This document shows positions 23,978 to 33,456 of a stretch of 33,587 bases of DNA, piece by piece. A model generated the notes under the pieces. The model had not been told where the DNA came from and did no database searches. It was given only the letters and a program-made list of their open reading frames with translations. The stretch covers positions 1 to 33,587 of the forward strand of contig JANBPK010001288.1 in NCBI GenBank assembly GCA_027579435.1, given 5' to 3'. Origin of the DNA: Candolleomyces eurysporus (Eukaryota > Basidiomycota > Agaricomycetes > Agaricales > Psathyrellaceae). Made by a program: the position numbers and the translations under genes. Within the stretch, counting starts at the first letter, position 1, and each line of letters begins with the position of its first letter.

Positions 23978-24300
23978 ATGCTTAGAAACTTGGGAACGCA
24001 CCCATTAATAGCAATCTTGCTACTCATCCAAGGGGTGGCGCTGAGTCTCACCGGGGCTGCTCATGTGAATGCACAGACAATTACCCCTCTCAAAACCACA
24101 ACCACGACGACCTCCGGTAGCTCCACTACAACGGAAAGTACGTAGAACAGAGGATTCTCGAAATTGACTTCTGACAAACTCTTCTTTACATAGCTCCAAC
24201 TACTACGAGCACCACCACTAGCACTCGAACAACGACCACCAGCCCAACTTTGATCCCATGGATCATTGAACCCGATGAGATTGGGGATGTCCAAATCTAA
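23978..24300 (+). CDS. Small secreted protein SSP3, Thr-rich, 88 aa
   Basis: Exon 1 is 23978-24137 and exon 2 is 24194-24300, joined across a 56-nt phase-1 intron (GTACGT...CATAG). The N-terminus is a signal peptide with core PLIAILLLIQGVALSL, ending near AAHVNAQ. The mature part is almost all Thr and Ser (runs of four to six Thr), a likely O-glycosylated stalk. The tail is LIPWIIEPDEIGDVQI, with one Trp and acidic residues. Intron phase, Thr-rich body and Trp/acidic tail match SSP1 and SSP2, although sequence identity is low. It lies about 1 kb before 7TM-C in the same direction. Function unknown. Confidence 0.65.
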
Positions 24301-25320
24301 TTCCCACCTCGAGTCGCATGATACAATCTGTACCATGACTCTGGGAAGCTTTAGAGCTCCCTTCCTGTATTGAACGACGTAGAATACAACCGTAAGACCA
24401 GAAAATGCTCGCTCATTAGCAATCGTCGGATTGAGGGCTAGATTGATCACTTCCATTCATCAGTCCAAGAGTCGGAAGGTAAAAAGATGATTGTCATGAC
24501 ACGATATCAAGTCACAAGTTAATCTGCTGCCAGTCAATACTCCGAGCTAAGCGTCTACGACGTTTTTTGGCTCGCCCGGTGAGTGCAATAGTTGGAAATG
24601 ACCCAGTGGACTTGGTGAGATAAAGTCGGTCGAGCATTGGATTGATTACGGATGCGAGGGTGCCGAAACAGGACGGACCGAGGACGGGCCGATACACTCC
24701 CATGCCTACGGTGGTCCTCAGCCTCTGCATGTCGGGCTTCCCTGCCCTTCCGTCTCTTCATTTCTCCGATTTCTCGCCTCTCACCTTCAAACTCTCATAT
24801 AAACGCGCTTTCACTCATTGGCCATAACGACCAGATGGCAGATTTTACGGCGATTCCACCACGATAGTCCCTGTGCTCGTTTTCGCCCCGTCGATTACGT
24901 TGCCAAGCTCCCTGCTGGGACGGGGGTCTGGTCTTTACCGGACGAATCTAGTAAACAAGTCTCGTCTTTTGTGAGTCTCAATGCCTTCCTTCGACTTGTG
25001 CAGATTGGGAGGAACTGTTCGTCTTTCTGCTTCCTGATTCATGCCATCATTCATCATCCTTCTCAACTTCCGGCTGAACTCGTTCGCCTTCGGTTTCACT
25101 CGATTCGGTCGCTATTCAGCTATATTTGGCATTGGATATCAACGCGAGGGTGGCATGAAGTGGATACAGAAGAGTATGAGCGCTGTTTATCTTTCAGATG
25201 ACTGATGATGCACGAAATCCATCGTTTTGCCCCCAGCCGTCTAGAAAGCCACCACCTATAAAGTTGGCTGTATTTATATCAAACTTCCGAGCTACACGCC
25301 TTTCCACCCTCGACTACAAG
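24301..25320. other. Intergenic region and promoter of 7TM-C
   Basis: A frame open over 24818-25201 has no ATG at its start and encodes nothing I recognise. The final 120 bases before 25321 probably hold the 7TM-C promoter and leader, only weakly similar to the leaders of the other copies. Confidence 0.35.
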
Positions 25321-26494
25321 ATGGCAATGACCGGTCCTGAGGCGTCCCTCATCGGAGCCTTCCTGTCGCAATTACTTTTTGGTCAGTTCTACACCTATTT
25401 AGCCGTGTTAGAAAGAATAACAGGAGGGCGCAGGGCTTTATATTGCCGTCTTTTCAGTATATGTCAAAGCTCTTCGCGCAAAGAAGAAGGCAATGTCAAT
25501 CGTTGACTATGGCCTTATCTCCTTGTTTGTTCTGTGCGCCGTTGGGATCTTTCTAGAAGCCGTTCTCGACTTTTACACACTAGTATGTTTTCCTCGCAAG
25601 ACGTCGCTGTCTTTCTGTTGACCTACAGATGCTCAGATGCGCCAGGATCAACCAGGTTGGCTGGGAAGAGTAAATGCTGCAAGCAGCACGCTGAATGTCA
25701 CGTCCGATTTTATCTCACAGCTCATTCTGGTTCGGTCACAGACTCGCAGAGCTAGATACACCGGCTAATGTTGCTTCTAGATCTACCGCTGCTGGCATGT
25801 ATGGGGGCGCGCAGTCTGGATTGGGGTCCTTCCAACACTTCTGGCTCTGGCTTCGTACGGTAGGCATAATTCTAGTGCTGCAGGGTCCGATCTTCCCCTG
25901 ATTTATATCAGTGGCAGGAATGTGTGTAACCGCTGACCTAGCGGCAGCAACACATCAAGGACATAATGCAAAAGCATGGTGGCCAATTCTAGGCTCTGTT
26001 TCTCTGGGCCTTTCCCTAGGCGTAAACATCATCGTTTCTACGCTCCTGATTGGCCGTATCTATCGTGTTCATCGAACGACCAAATCATTCATCGATGCAA
26101 ACGGGGGCAAATTGTCATGGATTGCGTCCATCCTCTTGGAGTCTGCTATCGTGCTCTTCATTATTCAATTGCTATACCTTGTATTCTTCAAGCTCAATCA
26201 CCCCGCATTCAGCATTATCTCTGGCCCAATTGTTATAATATACGTAAGGCCAGTCTATTTGCTCAGAAAGGCTTCGAGACTGACGGTTTTTTACACGACC
26301 AGGGATTGAACTGTACTGGAATCATGGTTCGTATTGAAATGAACCGCACCCCTGGAGGCATTGCAACAAAGCCAGAGCGTCAGCTGAGCTCACTACGGTT
26401 TCAAAGTGAAAATAGAGAAGAACGTACTACCGGCGTGTCCAACCATGGACGTCTAAGCACCAAACCAGAGAACTCTTACCACGTCGCTGTGTAG
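25321..26494 (+). CDS. 7TM-C: seven-transmembrane protein, diverged paralogue of 7TM-A/B, six exons, 301 aa
   Basis: Exons 25321-25381, 25434-25582, 25637-25729, 25781-25859, 25912-26243 and 26303-26494 join to 906 nt in frame. All five introns sit at the same positions and phases as in 7TM-A and 7TM-B. Conserved blocks include IYRCWHVWGRAVWIGVLP, LSWIASILLESAIVLF, ISGPIVIIYG and GLNCTGIMVRIEMNR. Predicted topology is the same (N-out, C-in). The TM2-TM3 loop (MRQDQPGWLGRVNAASST) and the C-terminal tail are the most divergent parts, and the tail is shorter. The gene is intact and follows SSP3. It represents an older duplicate than the A/B pair. Confidence 0.87.
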
Positions 26495-26865
26495 ATGTCC
26501 GACGGAAGATGTAATCGCCTTGTTTGACTTCGTCTGTATGCCCAAAGTGTACCTTTAGACGTGATTATCTTGATCCGTGCTCCTGTGCATGCACGACAGT
26601 TTTGATAATGCCAACGGGCTAGTGCCGATGAATTCAAAGGTCACGTATCTGTCCAATAACGGTGGTTCTTTTCTACGGGTCATGCTACACCGACTCCACA
26701 GCATCCACTGACGAGGAACCGCGAGGATGGTTAAAGGAGCAAGATTGTACCCACGAGGGACTTCTCGACTTCGATCGTCAGCTGTTGTACATGGGGTACA
26801 AATAATTCGAGTGACCCTGATGTTCATTTACCTTACCGAATCATTCCATTCCCCACTCTTTGCTC
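26495..26865. other. Short intergenic region between 7TM-C and the GNAT gene
   Basis: No coding signal. It should contain the 3' end of 7TM-C and the promoter of the next gene. Confidence 0.5.
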
Positions 26866-27950
26866 ATGGTGTCCGGGATCAAGGTTCACGTCCTCAAGGA
26901 CCCCTCAGGTAGAATTATTGCTTCTCTCTCGAGTAACGAACTTCCTGACCGTGAGGACGCAGTGTCTCAGATTGAAGCTATAACTCAAATGTTCTCTCGA
27001 GCTCAAGAAGGGCGTAAGTGCAGAGAGCTCACACGTCGTCCCCAAATCAATCTTCTGAGGGTGCAATGTCAGAGATCTCCGTCGATATGATGACTGACTC
27101 GAAGCGCTCAATCCGAGACATGTGGAATCGTTCCGGCATTCGAGCTGCGGCATTAGAGGGCAAGATTTGGGTGGTCTACTACCCTGACAACGACGAGAAC
27201 GAAATCATCTCAGCGGTCATCGCTTTTGGCCCTGGATCAACACCAATGGGCAGGTACGTTTATACTCAATAGGTTCAAACAGATGACTCGTATTTCTGTG
27301 ATTCAGTGAGGCTCAGCGAGAGCTAGGATATTACGATTACAAAAACGCTCTGTCCACCGAAACGAAGAACTGGCAGAGAGATGTCGTATGTCCGTTCCAT
27401 ACCGACCGTCTTGATGCAGCTTGAAGAACGTTACAAAACGTGTTTAGTACAGCGTTATTGGGAGGAAGCTCATCAATGAGACGGTAGGACCCCTGAAGGT
27501 GAGTCGCACTGCCTATAATTCTGTAGCGGTACTGATGAGGTGTGATTCACTGTAACCTCGAAACAAAGCCATTGAACAGCTGGAAGCCCATCATGGTGGG
27601 AACGGAGCCTGAGCATCAGGGAAANGGGATACGCTACGGCTCTAATGAGAGAACTTCAGAAAACGGTATGTTCTGGCCGTGATATTGTGGGATAGAGCGC
27701 TGATCTCAACCGGGTGATAGGCACTACAGGACCGGACGGGGGTCTTCCTTTCGACATTCACTGAAGAACTTGTGCGTGATGTTTCACCGCTATCAACGTA
27801 GCTAGTAATCTGACTTTACATTCTCACCAGGAATCATGGTATCAATACCTAGGCTGGGAAGTGAAAGGCAGATCGGAAATCCCTTCCCCACTTGGAAATT
27901 GGGTTGGCAGCATAATGTTGTGGGAGTCGGAGGGTAAGAAAGTGTGCTGA
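26866..27950 (+). CDS. GNAT-family N-acetyltransferase, seven exons, 241 aa
   Basis: Exons 26866-27013, 27073-27253, 27307-27385, 27448-27498, 27569-27665, 27721-27771 and 27831-27950 join to 726 nt once the N at 27625 is dropped. The acetyl-CoA pyrophosphate loop is EHQGKGYATALM (QGKGYA at about 170-175), a standard Q/R-x-x-G-x-G/A motif, followed by the helix MRELQKTAL. Near the C-terminus ESWYQYLGWEVKG is the typical GNAT end with an aromatic pair. Upstream GKIWVVYYPDN and ISAVIAFGPG are the central strands. The substrate cannot be predicted. No signal peptide, so probably cytosolic. Keeping the N breaks the frame inside the CoA loop, so it is almost surely an assembly artefact. The 5'-most exon is less conserved, and the ATG at 26866 is the simplest start. 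Confidence 0.88.
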
Positions 27951-28762
27951 GCACTTATGAGTGTGCCGATTGGAGAGGCAGAAGGATGACGTACGGTAGT
28001 AAGAGATAAGCATGACTTATACGCCGTCCAACCACACATTTTAGGGCCATTTCACCAGAAGCCAGGTTTGTTCTCTGCTGGGAACAAATACTAGGCTCAG
28101 AACTAGTATCGCGTGAGACATTCCAACCGAAACCTCGGACCCTACGATCAGACTCCATGAGCCATTGTCTATTCCTTATTTGCTGATGGACGAGAATAGT
28201 CAAAGGTAAGGTTCTACTGTTCGGCGGATTTCCAACACTTTGCAAACTTGATCCAATACTACAAAAGTGGCACAAAGCTCTCTGACCAATGGTAGGCAAT
28301 TTATTTTTAGAGCCTCCACAGCGCCCACCATCATCAACGGTTATACAAACGCTTGTGATAAGGTTCGTGTAAGTATTGGGTGGTAAGCTCAAGTCCTTTG
28401 AGTTAGAACTCATGGGCTCGAGTCTCGTGTGAGTTAACGCTTGTGGACAGGTGTAAGCTTCAGGGCTCCACCAGCTTACCGGAGAATTGCATGCTGGCTA
28501 TGGCATCGGGTGGCAGCGGTGGGAGCTGACTGAGAGTAAATCGGGAACCATGTCATAGGAAAGAGTTGTTACAGCGTCGCATAACACTTTATCGAGGTCG
28601 AAGAGAATCAGTACGTAAGTTACGACTGCTGTATTTCTCCGTCCACAGTTTGAATCCAAGCCTCCAAGTAGATTCTTCCGACCTGGTGAGCGAATAGAAG
28701 ATCAGATGTGAATAAAAGAACTCTCTCTGTGTCATGTCGCGTGATAGGAAACGTCCTGTTGG
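27951..28762. other. Intergenic region between the GNAT gene and SSP4
   Basis: A minus-strand frame at 28413-27955 (152 codons) overlaps the 3' flank of the GNAT gene and resembles no family; I consider it chance. The last part is the SSP4 promoter. Confidence 0.4.
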
Positions 28763-28770
28763 CATAAAAG
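28763..28770 (+). promoter_or_regulatory. TATA-like box before SSP4
   Basis: CATAAAAG lies 69 nt before the ATG at 28832. The leader between them is C/T-rich near the start codon, as in expressed fungal genes. This supports the small gene downstream. Confidence 0.45.
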
Positions 28771-28831
28771 TGCAAAGAATGCGAGCTGTTCAAGCAATAC
28801 AAGTCACTCCTCCGCGCATTTCCCAATCAAC

Positions 28832-29054
28832 ATGCGTTTCCAAACTATCTCCGCAATTCTTTCAACGGTCGCTTTAATAGGTCTTTCATTTTTTGCGCAA
28901 TCCTGCAGCGCAGCTCCCACTGAGGACGTTGGCCGGGAAAAGTCCAGTTAGTGCCATATATCAAGGACTCTATCCGCAAACTCACGATTGAATTCGTCTT
29001 GCAGAGCCTGGAGCAGATTTGAATTGGTTGTGGGCAGGGGACAACGAAGCTTAA
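28832..29054 (+). CDS. Small secreted peptide SSP4 with NWLWAG tail, 54 aa
   Basis: Exon 1 is 28832-28946 and exon 2 is 29005-29054, with a 58-nt phase-1 intron (GTTAGT...TTGCAG). Residues 1-28 or so form a signal peptide (ISAILSTVALIGLSFFAQS, cleavage near SAA-PT). The short remainder is acidic and ends with PGADLNWLWAGDNEA, encoded by exon 2. The Trp-Leu-Trp pair and following acidic residues recall the WTW tails of SSP1 and SSP2, and intron position and phase agree. There is no Thr-rich body, so membership of the same family is probable rather than certain. No KR processing site and no CaaX end. It precedes the 7TM-D relic by about 0.55 kb in the same direction. Confidence 0.6.
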
Positions 29055-29500
29055 ACAAGACCAAACCAAATTATTTAATTTGGGGCCGAATAGTCTCTTA
29101 TGAGAGAGGCACTTGCTACAATCACCTACGAAGTCCCGAATATTGTGAACAATGATTCTACGTTTCTGGGGCGCACGATTTTTTCTTAGCCTTTGGTTGT
29201 ATTTGCAGTGTTTCTGAAATTTCCGTGTTGCATTTCCAATCTGGTCTGTTCACGCTAAACTGAGCGAATGAGTCGCGAGGCTGTTAACTCTTACTAATTG
29301 CGTCAGCGAGCGATGGAAGAAGACTATGAGGCCAAGTTCCGTCCTTGATCCTTCGTTGCAGTGGACCGTCACTATCAGCCCTCATCCACTGTATGCAACA
29401 GATACGGGAGAAGGCCATAAGGCGTCGCCAATTTGTAGCCCAGCGGCCTGAGATACGTGTGTTTAATCTCGAATCTCTTCTACACTCCACCAATTTGTTC
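29055..29500. other. Intergenic region between SSP4 and the 7TM-D relic
   Basis: Nothing recognisable. It is AT-rich at its left end, likely SSP4 3' UTR. Confidence 0.4.
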
Positions 29501-29860
29501 CTTGATGAGCACGTAGGGTATGAATGTGCTGTGGAGTGCAACCTTCAAGCCCATCACTCGCCTTGTCGTCGTGTACCATCATTGCAACAACTTCCATTGA
29601 TGGTAACCTTATTCTCCATAGAAGCTTTCCTCTCGGGGCTCTTGATAAGTACGTACTTCTCACGCCGAGGCGCCAGATACATGAAATCATGGACAGCCGT
29701 TATACATGCGAATTCGTGTTATCATGGTTCCCACCAGTATATGGTCACCGTCGTCTGATTCCTCATTCTTGAGATACATCATTTTAATCTCCACGTCAAA
29801 CCAATTCGGGCCAGGAAGGGGTTATCACCCCTCTCCCCCATGCAGAGCATCGTAGTAGAT
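29501..29860 (+). pseudogene. 7TM-D: decayed 5' fragment of a fourth 7TM paralogue
   Basis: The leader element TTGATGAGCACGTAGGG matches 7TM-B, and the ATG at 29600 lies at the expected distance. Exon 1 encodes VTLFSIEAFLSGLLI, alignable with AITYTDGAFIGALLSELFM, and ends in a phase-1 donor (A|GTACGT), as in the intact copies. Exon 2 is recognisable only in pieces: TATATGGTCACCGTCGTCTG near 29738 and GTCAAACCAATTCGGGCCAG near 29795. The second compares with GTCAAGCTACTTTGGGTCAG in 7TM-B. Stops and indels interrupt the frame. No later exons (YRCWHVWG, GLNCTAIM) were found downstream, so the copy is truncated or decayed beyond recognition. Confidence 0.65.
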
Positions 29861-31198
29861 TTACCGAGGCCTATCTTCAGCTCTTCAGCCCTCTCGTAAA
29901 AGAACTGAATGGTGCTGAATAGGAAGGTCAACACATTAGAAGGCTCAAAGGAAACTCATAACCTACCTTTCAACCCCTCTAACCGTGCCCCTAGTCTGAA
30001 GTACTTCTTCCGGATGCTTTGAATCCCTGGCTATTACTGTATCAGCGAGGATCACCATGCTCACATTCCAGAATGAAAGTTTGGATGAAACATGATCGAG
30101 AGACAATCGAGCTATCCAACGAATTTCGACCTTATCCCTGGCAACCCATTGGAGCAAATCAGAGGAACATATCGAATCGTTCAGTCAGCCTTCCATTGCC
30201 GACTGCCGACGAGTCCATTCTCCTTGGACTTTGTTCAATGCGGGTGCAGCCCTGAGAGAAACAGTTTCGACTACTACAGATCCTACCCCTCCCGCGCAGT
30301 GCCCTTTACAGTCAACACACCATAATACAGCTTGTGGCGGTCGCCAGATTTAGGAAACCCGAGCATTTATTGGATCACCACTATGAGCGCTTGGAAAATC
30401 AAATCAAGCGCCGAAGCATCTAATCTTATCTCCTCCTAACTTTGCCTCTGGTTTCTCGAAGCGGGACGACCAGCTGGCTGTGTGAGCCTTGGGAGATCCC
30501 TACTTGCATCATATACCGTGCTCGTATTCCTCATCCGAGTAAGTAATCTCTCTGGAAACGATCAGCTACCACGTCAAGTTCGAATCGACTCGGAGGTTTT
30601 GTAAAATTCAGCGATGGCTGACTGCGCTGCATCGCCACCGTCAAGAATTTTTAGAAAAGGCTGTATCGCGTAGGCCAAGGATAATAAGGATCACCTCAGG
30701 TCTTGCAAAGCACGGAGCAGTCGGTTGTTTCATGTACGTACTCCAGGAAAACTTCAGGGATCACCTACCTCTCTTGAGCGTGGTGCGATGTGCTCGGCGT
30801 CGTGTAGTCACCGCCTGATCTACTAGACAAGTACATGCGGTGCACTCGGCCTTGTGCTTTAAACTATATGGAGGTCAGATCAGAGTCCGACCCCACGGGG
30901 CGTGCGCCGTGGTAGATCGCAGACCTATTCATCCCTCCAAATTCAAGCTCGACCTTGGGCGAAAGTTCCAGTTCCTCTCGATTTAGAGCATGAGCGACTA
31001 GACTCGTTCGTCTCAAACGACTTGCGCATCGATTGATCAAAAGATAATTTGCTAGGCATCGCTTTTATTTACGTCAACACTTAAAAATCGAGCTCAGGAA
31101 CGGGCGGCGACGATCAGGGAAAGTGACGATCACGATGTGGTGGCTTCGGTAGACTACAAGAGATCCAAGGTAAGTCGGTGTATGTAAAAGTCAATATG
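29861..31198. other. Intergenic region right of the array
   Basis: No supported gene. An exon-like segment (about 31097-31170, ending CCAAG|GTAAGT) could belong to the next gene, but its frame does not join to 31229 cleanly. Confidence 0.35.
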
Positions 31199-31206
31199 TA
31201 TAAAAG
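31199..31206 (+). promoter_or_regulatory. TATA-like box
   Basis: TATAAAAG about 25-30 nt before a possible transcript start for the small gene at 31.2-31.8 kb. It also lies inside a possible intron of that gene, so its role is uncertain. Confidence 0.35.
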
Positions 31207-31228
31207 CACTCAAACCAACACTCGATAG

Positions 31229-31790
31229 ACGCAGCCCACTCCAGCCACTCACCCCAGACCTCAAGGCCAGGTCGACCAGCTCACAACATTGCCTCGGGGC
31301 TGCTCACACTTGTGGCTGTTGGGCTCCTCGCTCACGACACCTATCGGCGGAGACGTGAGTCACCTACCGCCACTACTCTTCCTTTACTCATTACTTACTA
31401 GGCTCGGTGCTAGGCCCTCCTCCGACGGGCGACATCGCCGACTTGGGCGCGGTCGAGATTAAGGCACGACAGACGGGTCAGTCATTCTCTCTTCTTACAT
31501 CTGTCTCGCGGCTGCTTTGGTAGCTTCATCAATTTCGAATGTACTGACCTGGGATCGGATCGGACTGGTAGGTACGCGCCCACTCCGGGGAGACCCCGAA
31601 CTTGGATCTCCGACTCTAGCCGACTTTGAGGATATCGAGGTGCGAGAAAAGCGTGAGTACCAGCTGGACGATTTCCTCCGTCTCAGAAAACTACTAACTC
31701 GGCTTCTTTGAAGGTCCCCACTCACACAGCAGAGGTCCCGACCCCGAGCCTCGAACTCCGGAGACCGACTATGCTCGAGTTAACACTTGA
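31229..31790 (+). CDS. Small multi-exon gene with one probable membrane helix, start unresolved
   Basis: Segments 31229-31354, 31402-31476, 31572-31652 and 31714-31790 join in one frame with good GT-AG sites, all phase 1. The first segment encodes a hydrophobic stretch (ASGLLTLVAVGLLAHD) followed by YRRRR. The rest is polar, acidic and rich in Pro (GPPPTGDIADLGAVEIKA, ADFEDIEVREKR, PDPEPRTPETDYARVNT, stop). The membrane helix followed by Arg suggests a cytosolic C-terminal tail. No in-frame ATG precedes the helix within the first segment, so an upstream exon, possibly one ending at 31170, or a non-ATG start must exist. I do not recognise the family. The consistent phase of three introns is the main support. 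Confidence 0.5.
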
Positions 31791-32330
31791 TATCTATCGA
31801 GGACGTGAGTTCCATTCGTTAACAGTACGAATCCTTTGTTGATGCATTTTTCCCAGAACTTTGAGCCTCCTCCAATGGACCATGGTAAAACATCTTTGAA
31901 CCCACCGACTACGCTCAAGTTCGTGAAACTCAATTCCGACTCACGTGCATAAGTAGTCATGATCAGGTTGCTGATAGGCGTGTAATACTCCCCTTCCTTG
32001 AACCTCCCTCCGTACCATGGTATTACCGAACAGCCTTGTAGATTGTATGGCTTGTTGTATTAGAATTCGCAAATGATAGATGATAGAAGATTTCAGCCCC
32101 ACAGCAGCGGATCAGAGAGACGGATCAGATTGCTCAGTCATTCCGGTCATGTCTCAACTCAACGTCTAGACATGAGAGAACGAAGGGACGAAAAAAAAAG
32201 AGTATAAATTACCAAAAAACCACCTCTCCCCCTATTAATCGTATCTCCTCGGAGTACATGTATACAAGAGATCCACGCGCGGGATAAGATAGGCCAAGTA
32301 CATACACAAAAAGGTCTGAACATGAATAGT
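31791..32330. other. Region between two convergent genes
   Basis: No gene seen. It holds the 3' flanks of the small gene (plus) and PHO88 (minus). An A-rich run near 32190-32200 is not assigned. Confidence 0.45.
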
Positions 32331-33456
32331 CTAGTCATCCTTTTTGCCGACCTTCTTTTCAGCCTCTGCGATGGCGGCAGCGTCTGTCTGAGGGCCAGTG
32401 GGAGCTAAGGGAAGGAATTGGGTCAGCGATGGCTCGTGGTGAAGGAATACGAGTAAAAAGGCAAGAAGCAAAGAGGACACGGCGTAGGTGAGGAATTAAA
32501 TGAGCAACCGGGTTGGTACCACCACCAGCCCACCGACGGATAGGCACTCGCACCCAGATTCGGCAACTGGAGGAGCAGAATTCCCCCCACTCCGCCCTCC
32601 AATCAACGCATGTGGCCGCGGGATAGCAAGTGGATTGACGTCGGTAAGCGAGAGGTAAGGGATATGTTTGTCCGGGAGCTCGGGTCTGACTGCGCTACAC
32701 GGCCCCGAGTCATCCCCCCCATTGGTTCCTCGCCTCGCCCCAAGAAATGGTAACAAGCGAGAAAACTACTCACCACCAAACATGCTGGCTACCTTGAATG
32801 GCCTCTGCAAATCACCGGTTGCAGGTTTACCCAAAAGGTAGATCTGGACGATTTTGGCGTCGTATAGGGACTTGAGGCCCATGAGGGATTGGATGAAGAG
32901 GGGTTGGGTGAATTTGAAGTAGATGTGCATGACGCCCATCATGGCGACGCCTGTGTAGACACCTCTGAGCTGTGGGAGAGTGAGGATCAGCGGAGGAACG
33001 AGCAGGGAAAGGGCGCCACGTACCCCTGCAGATGTCTGTTGCAAGTCGTAGTCGCGTACTGTCGTCGTCACGAGTTTGCCATCTTCGCCGGACTGCGCAG
33101 CAGCGTGTCAGGACGGAGTAAGGAGTTGAACGAGAGACGTACCATAGGTGCAGGAGGCTCGACGTATTTGAGGACTGTCAAATCGTTCTTTTTCTTGACC
33201 TGGGCGAACGGTAAGTGAAATGAAGCGGCACACGAAGAGACACGCACCTGAGTCGAGACGTAGTAGTAGATGGCCAGCACGATGAGTTGTACAGAGACAT
33301 ATCCGATGCGGACGTAGAGCAGGACGTCTGGGTCTTCAAAAGGGATCTTTCGGGCCACTGTCGCGATGTCAGTCAGCTGTTTCCCCAAAAGGAGGAGACA
33401 AACGTACATTGCATGGCACCGAGAGAAATGACGAGATTCTGTGCACCACCAGACAT
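32331..33456 (-). CDS. PHO88: PHO88/SND3 family ER membrane protein, six exons, 184 aa
   Basis: Minus-strand exons 33456-33408, 33357-33248, 33199-33143, 33092-33024, 32969-32774 and 32404-32331 give 555 nt in frame. Diagnostic blocks are KIPFEDPDVLLYVRIGYV, YYYVSTQVKKKNDLTVLKYV, KLVTTTVRDYDL, LRGVYTGVAMMGVMHIYFKF, TQPLFIQSLMGLKSLYDAK and the end EAEKKVGKKDD. PHO88 was first linked to phosphate uptake in yeast and is now known as SND3, a component of the SRP-independent ER targeting route; it sits in the ER membrane. The length matches the family (about 185-190). The ATG at 33456 gives the expected N-terminus SGGAQNLVISLGAMQ. The last intron (32405-32773, 369 nt) is far longer than the others (about 50 nt). 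Confidence 0.95.

Noticed and set aside
24818..25201. 127-codon forward ORF upstream of 7TM-C
   Set aside because: It starts at a TTG with no ATG, has no splice support and matches no family; most likely promoter DNA.
27955..28413. 152-codon minus-strand ORF downstream of the GNAT gene
   Set aside because: Random-looking composition, no domain or signal, and it abuts the 3' flank of a well-supported gene.
28340..28440. tRNA-like stretch with GGGCTCGAGTCTC resembling a T-arm
   Set aside because: No matching acceptor stem, D-arm or anticodon loop could be drawn.
8603..29860. Classical B mating-type (pheromone/STE3 receptor) locus
   Set aside because: None of the secreted peptides ends in a CaaX motif, they carry signal peptides unlike lipopeptide pheromones, and the 7TM proteins do not show features I associate with STE3.
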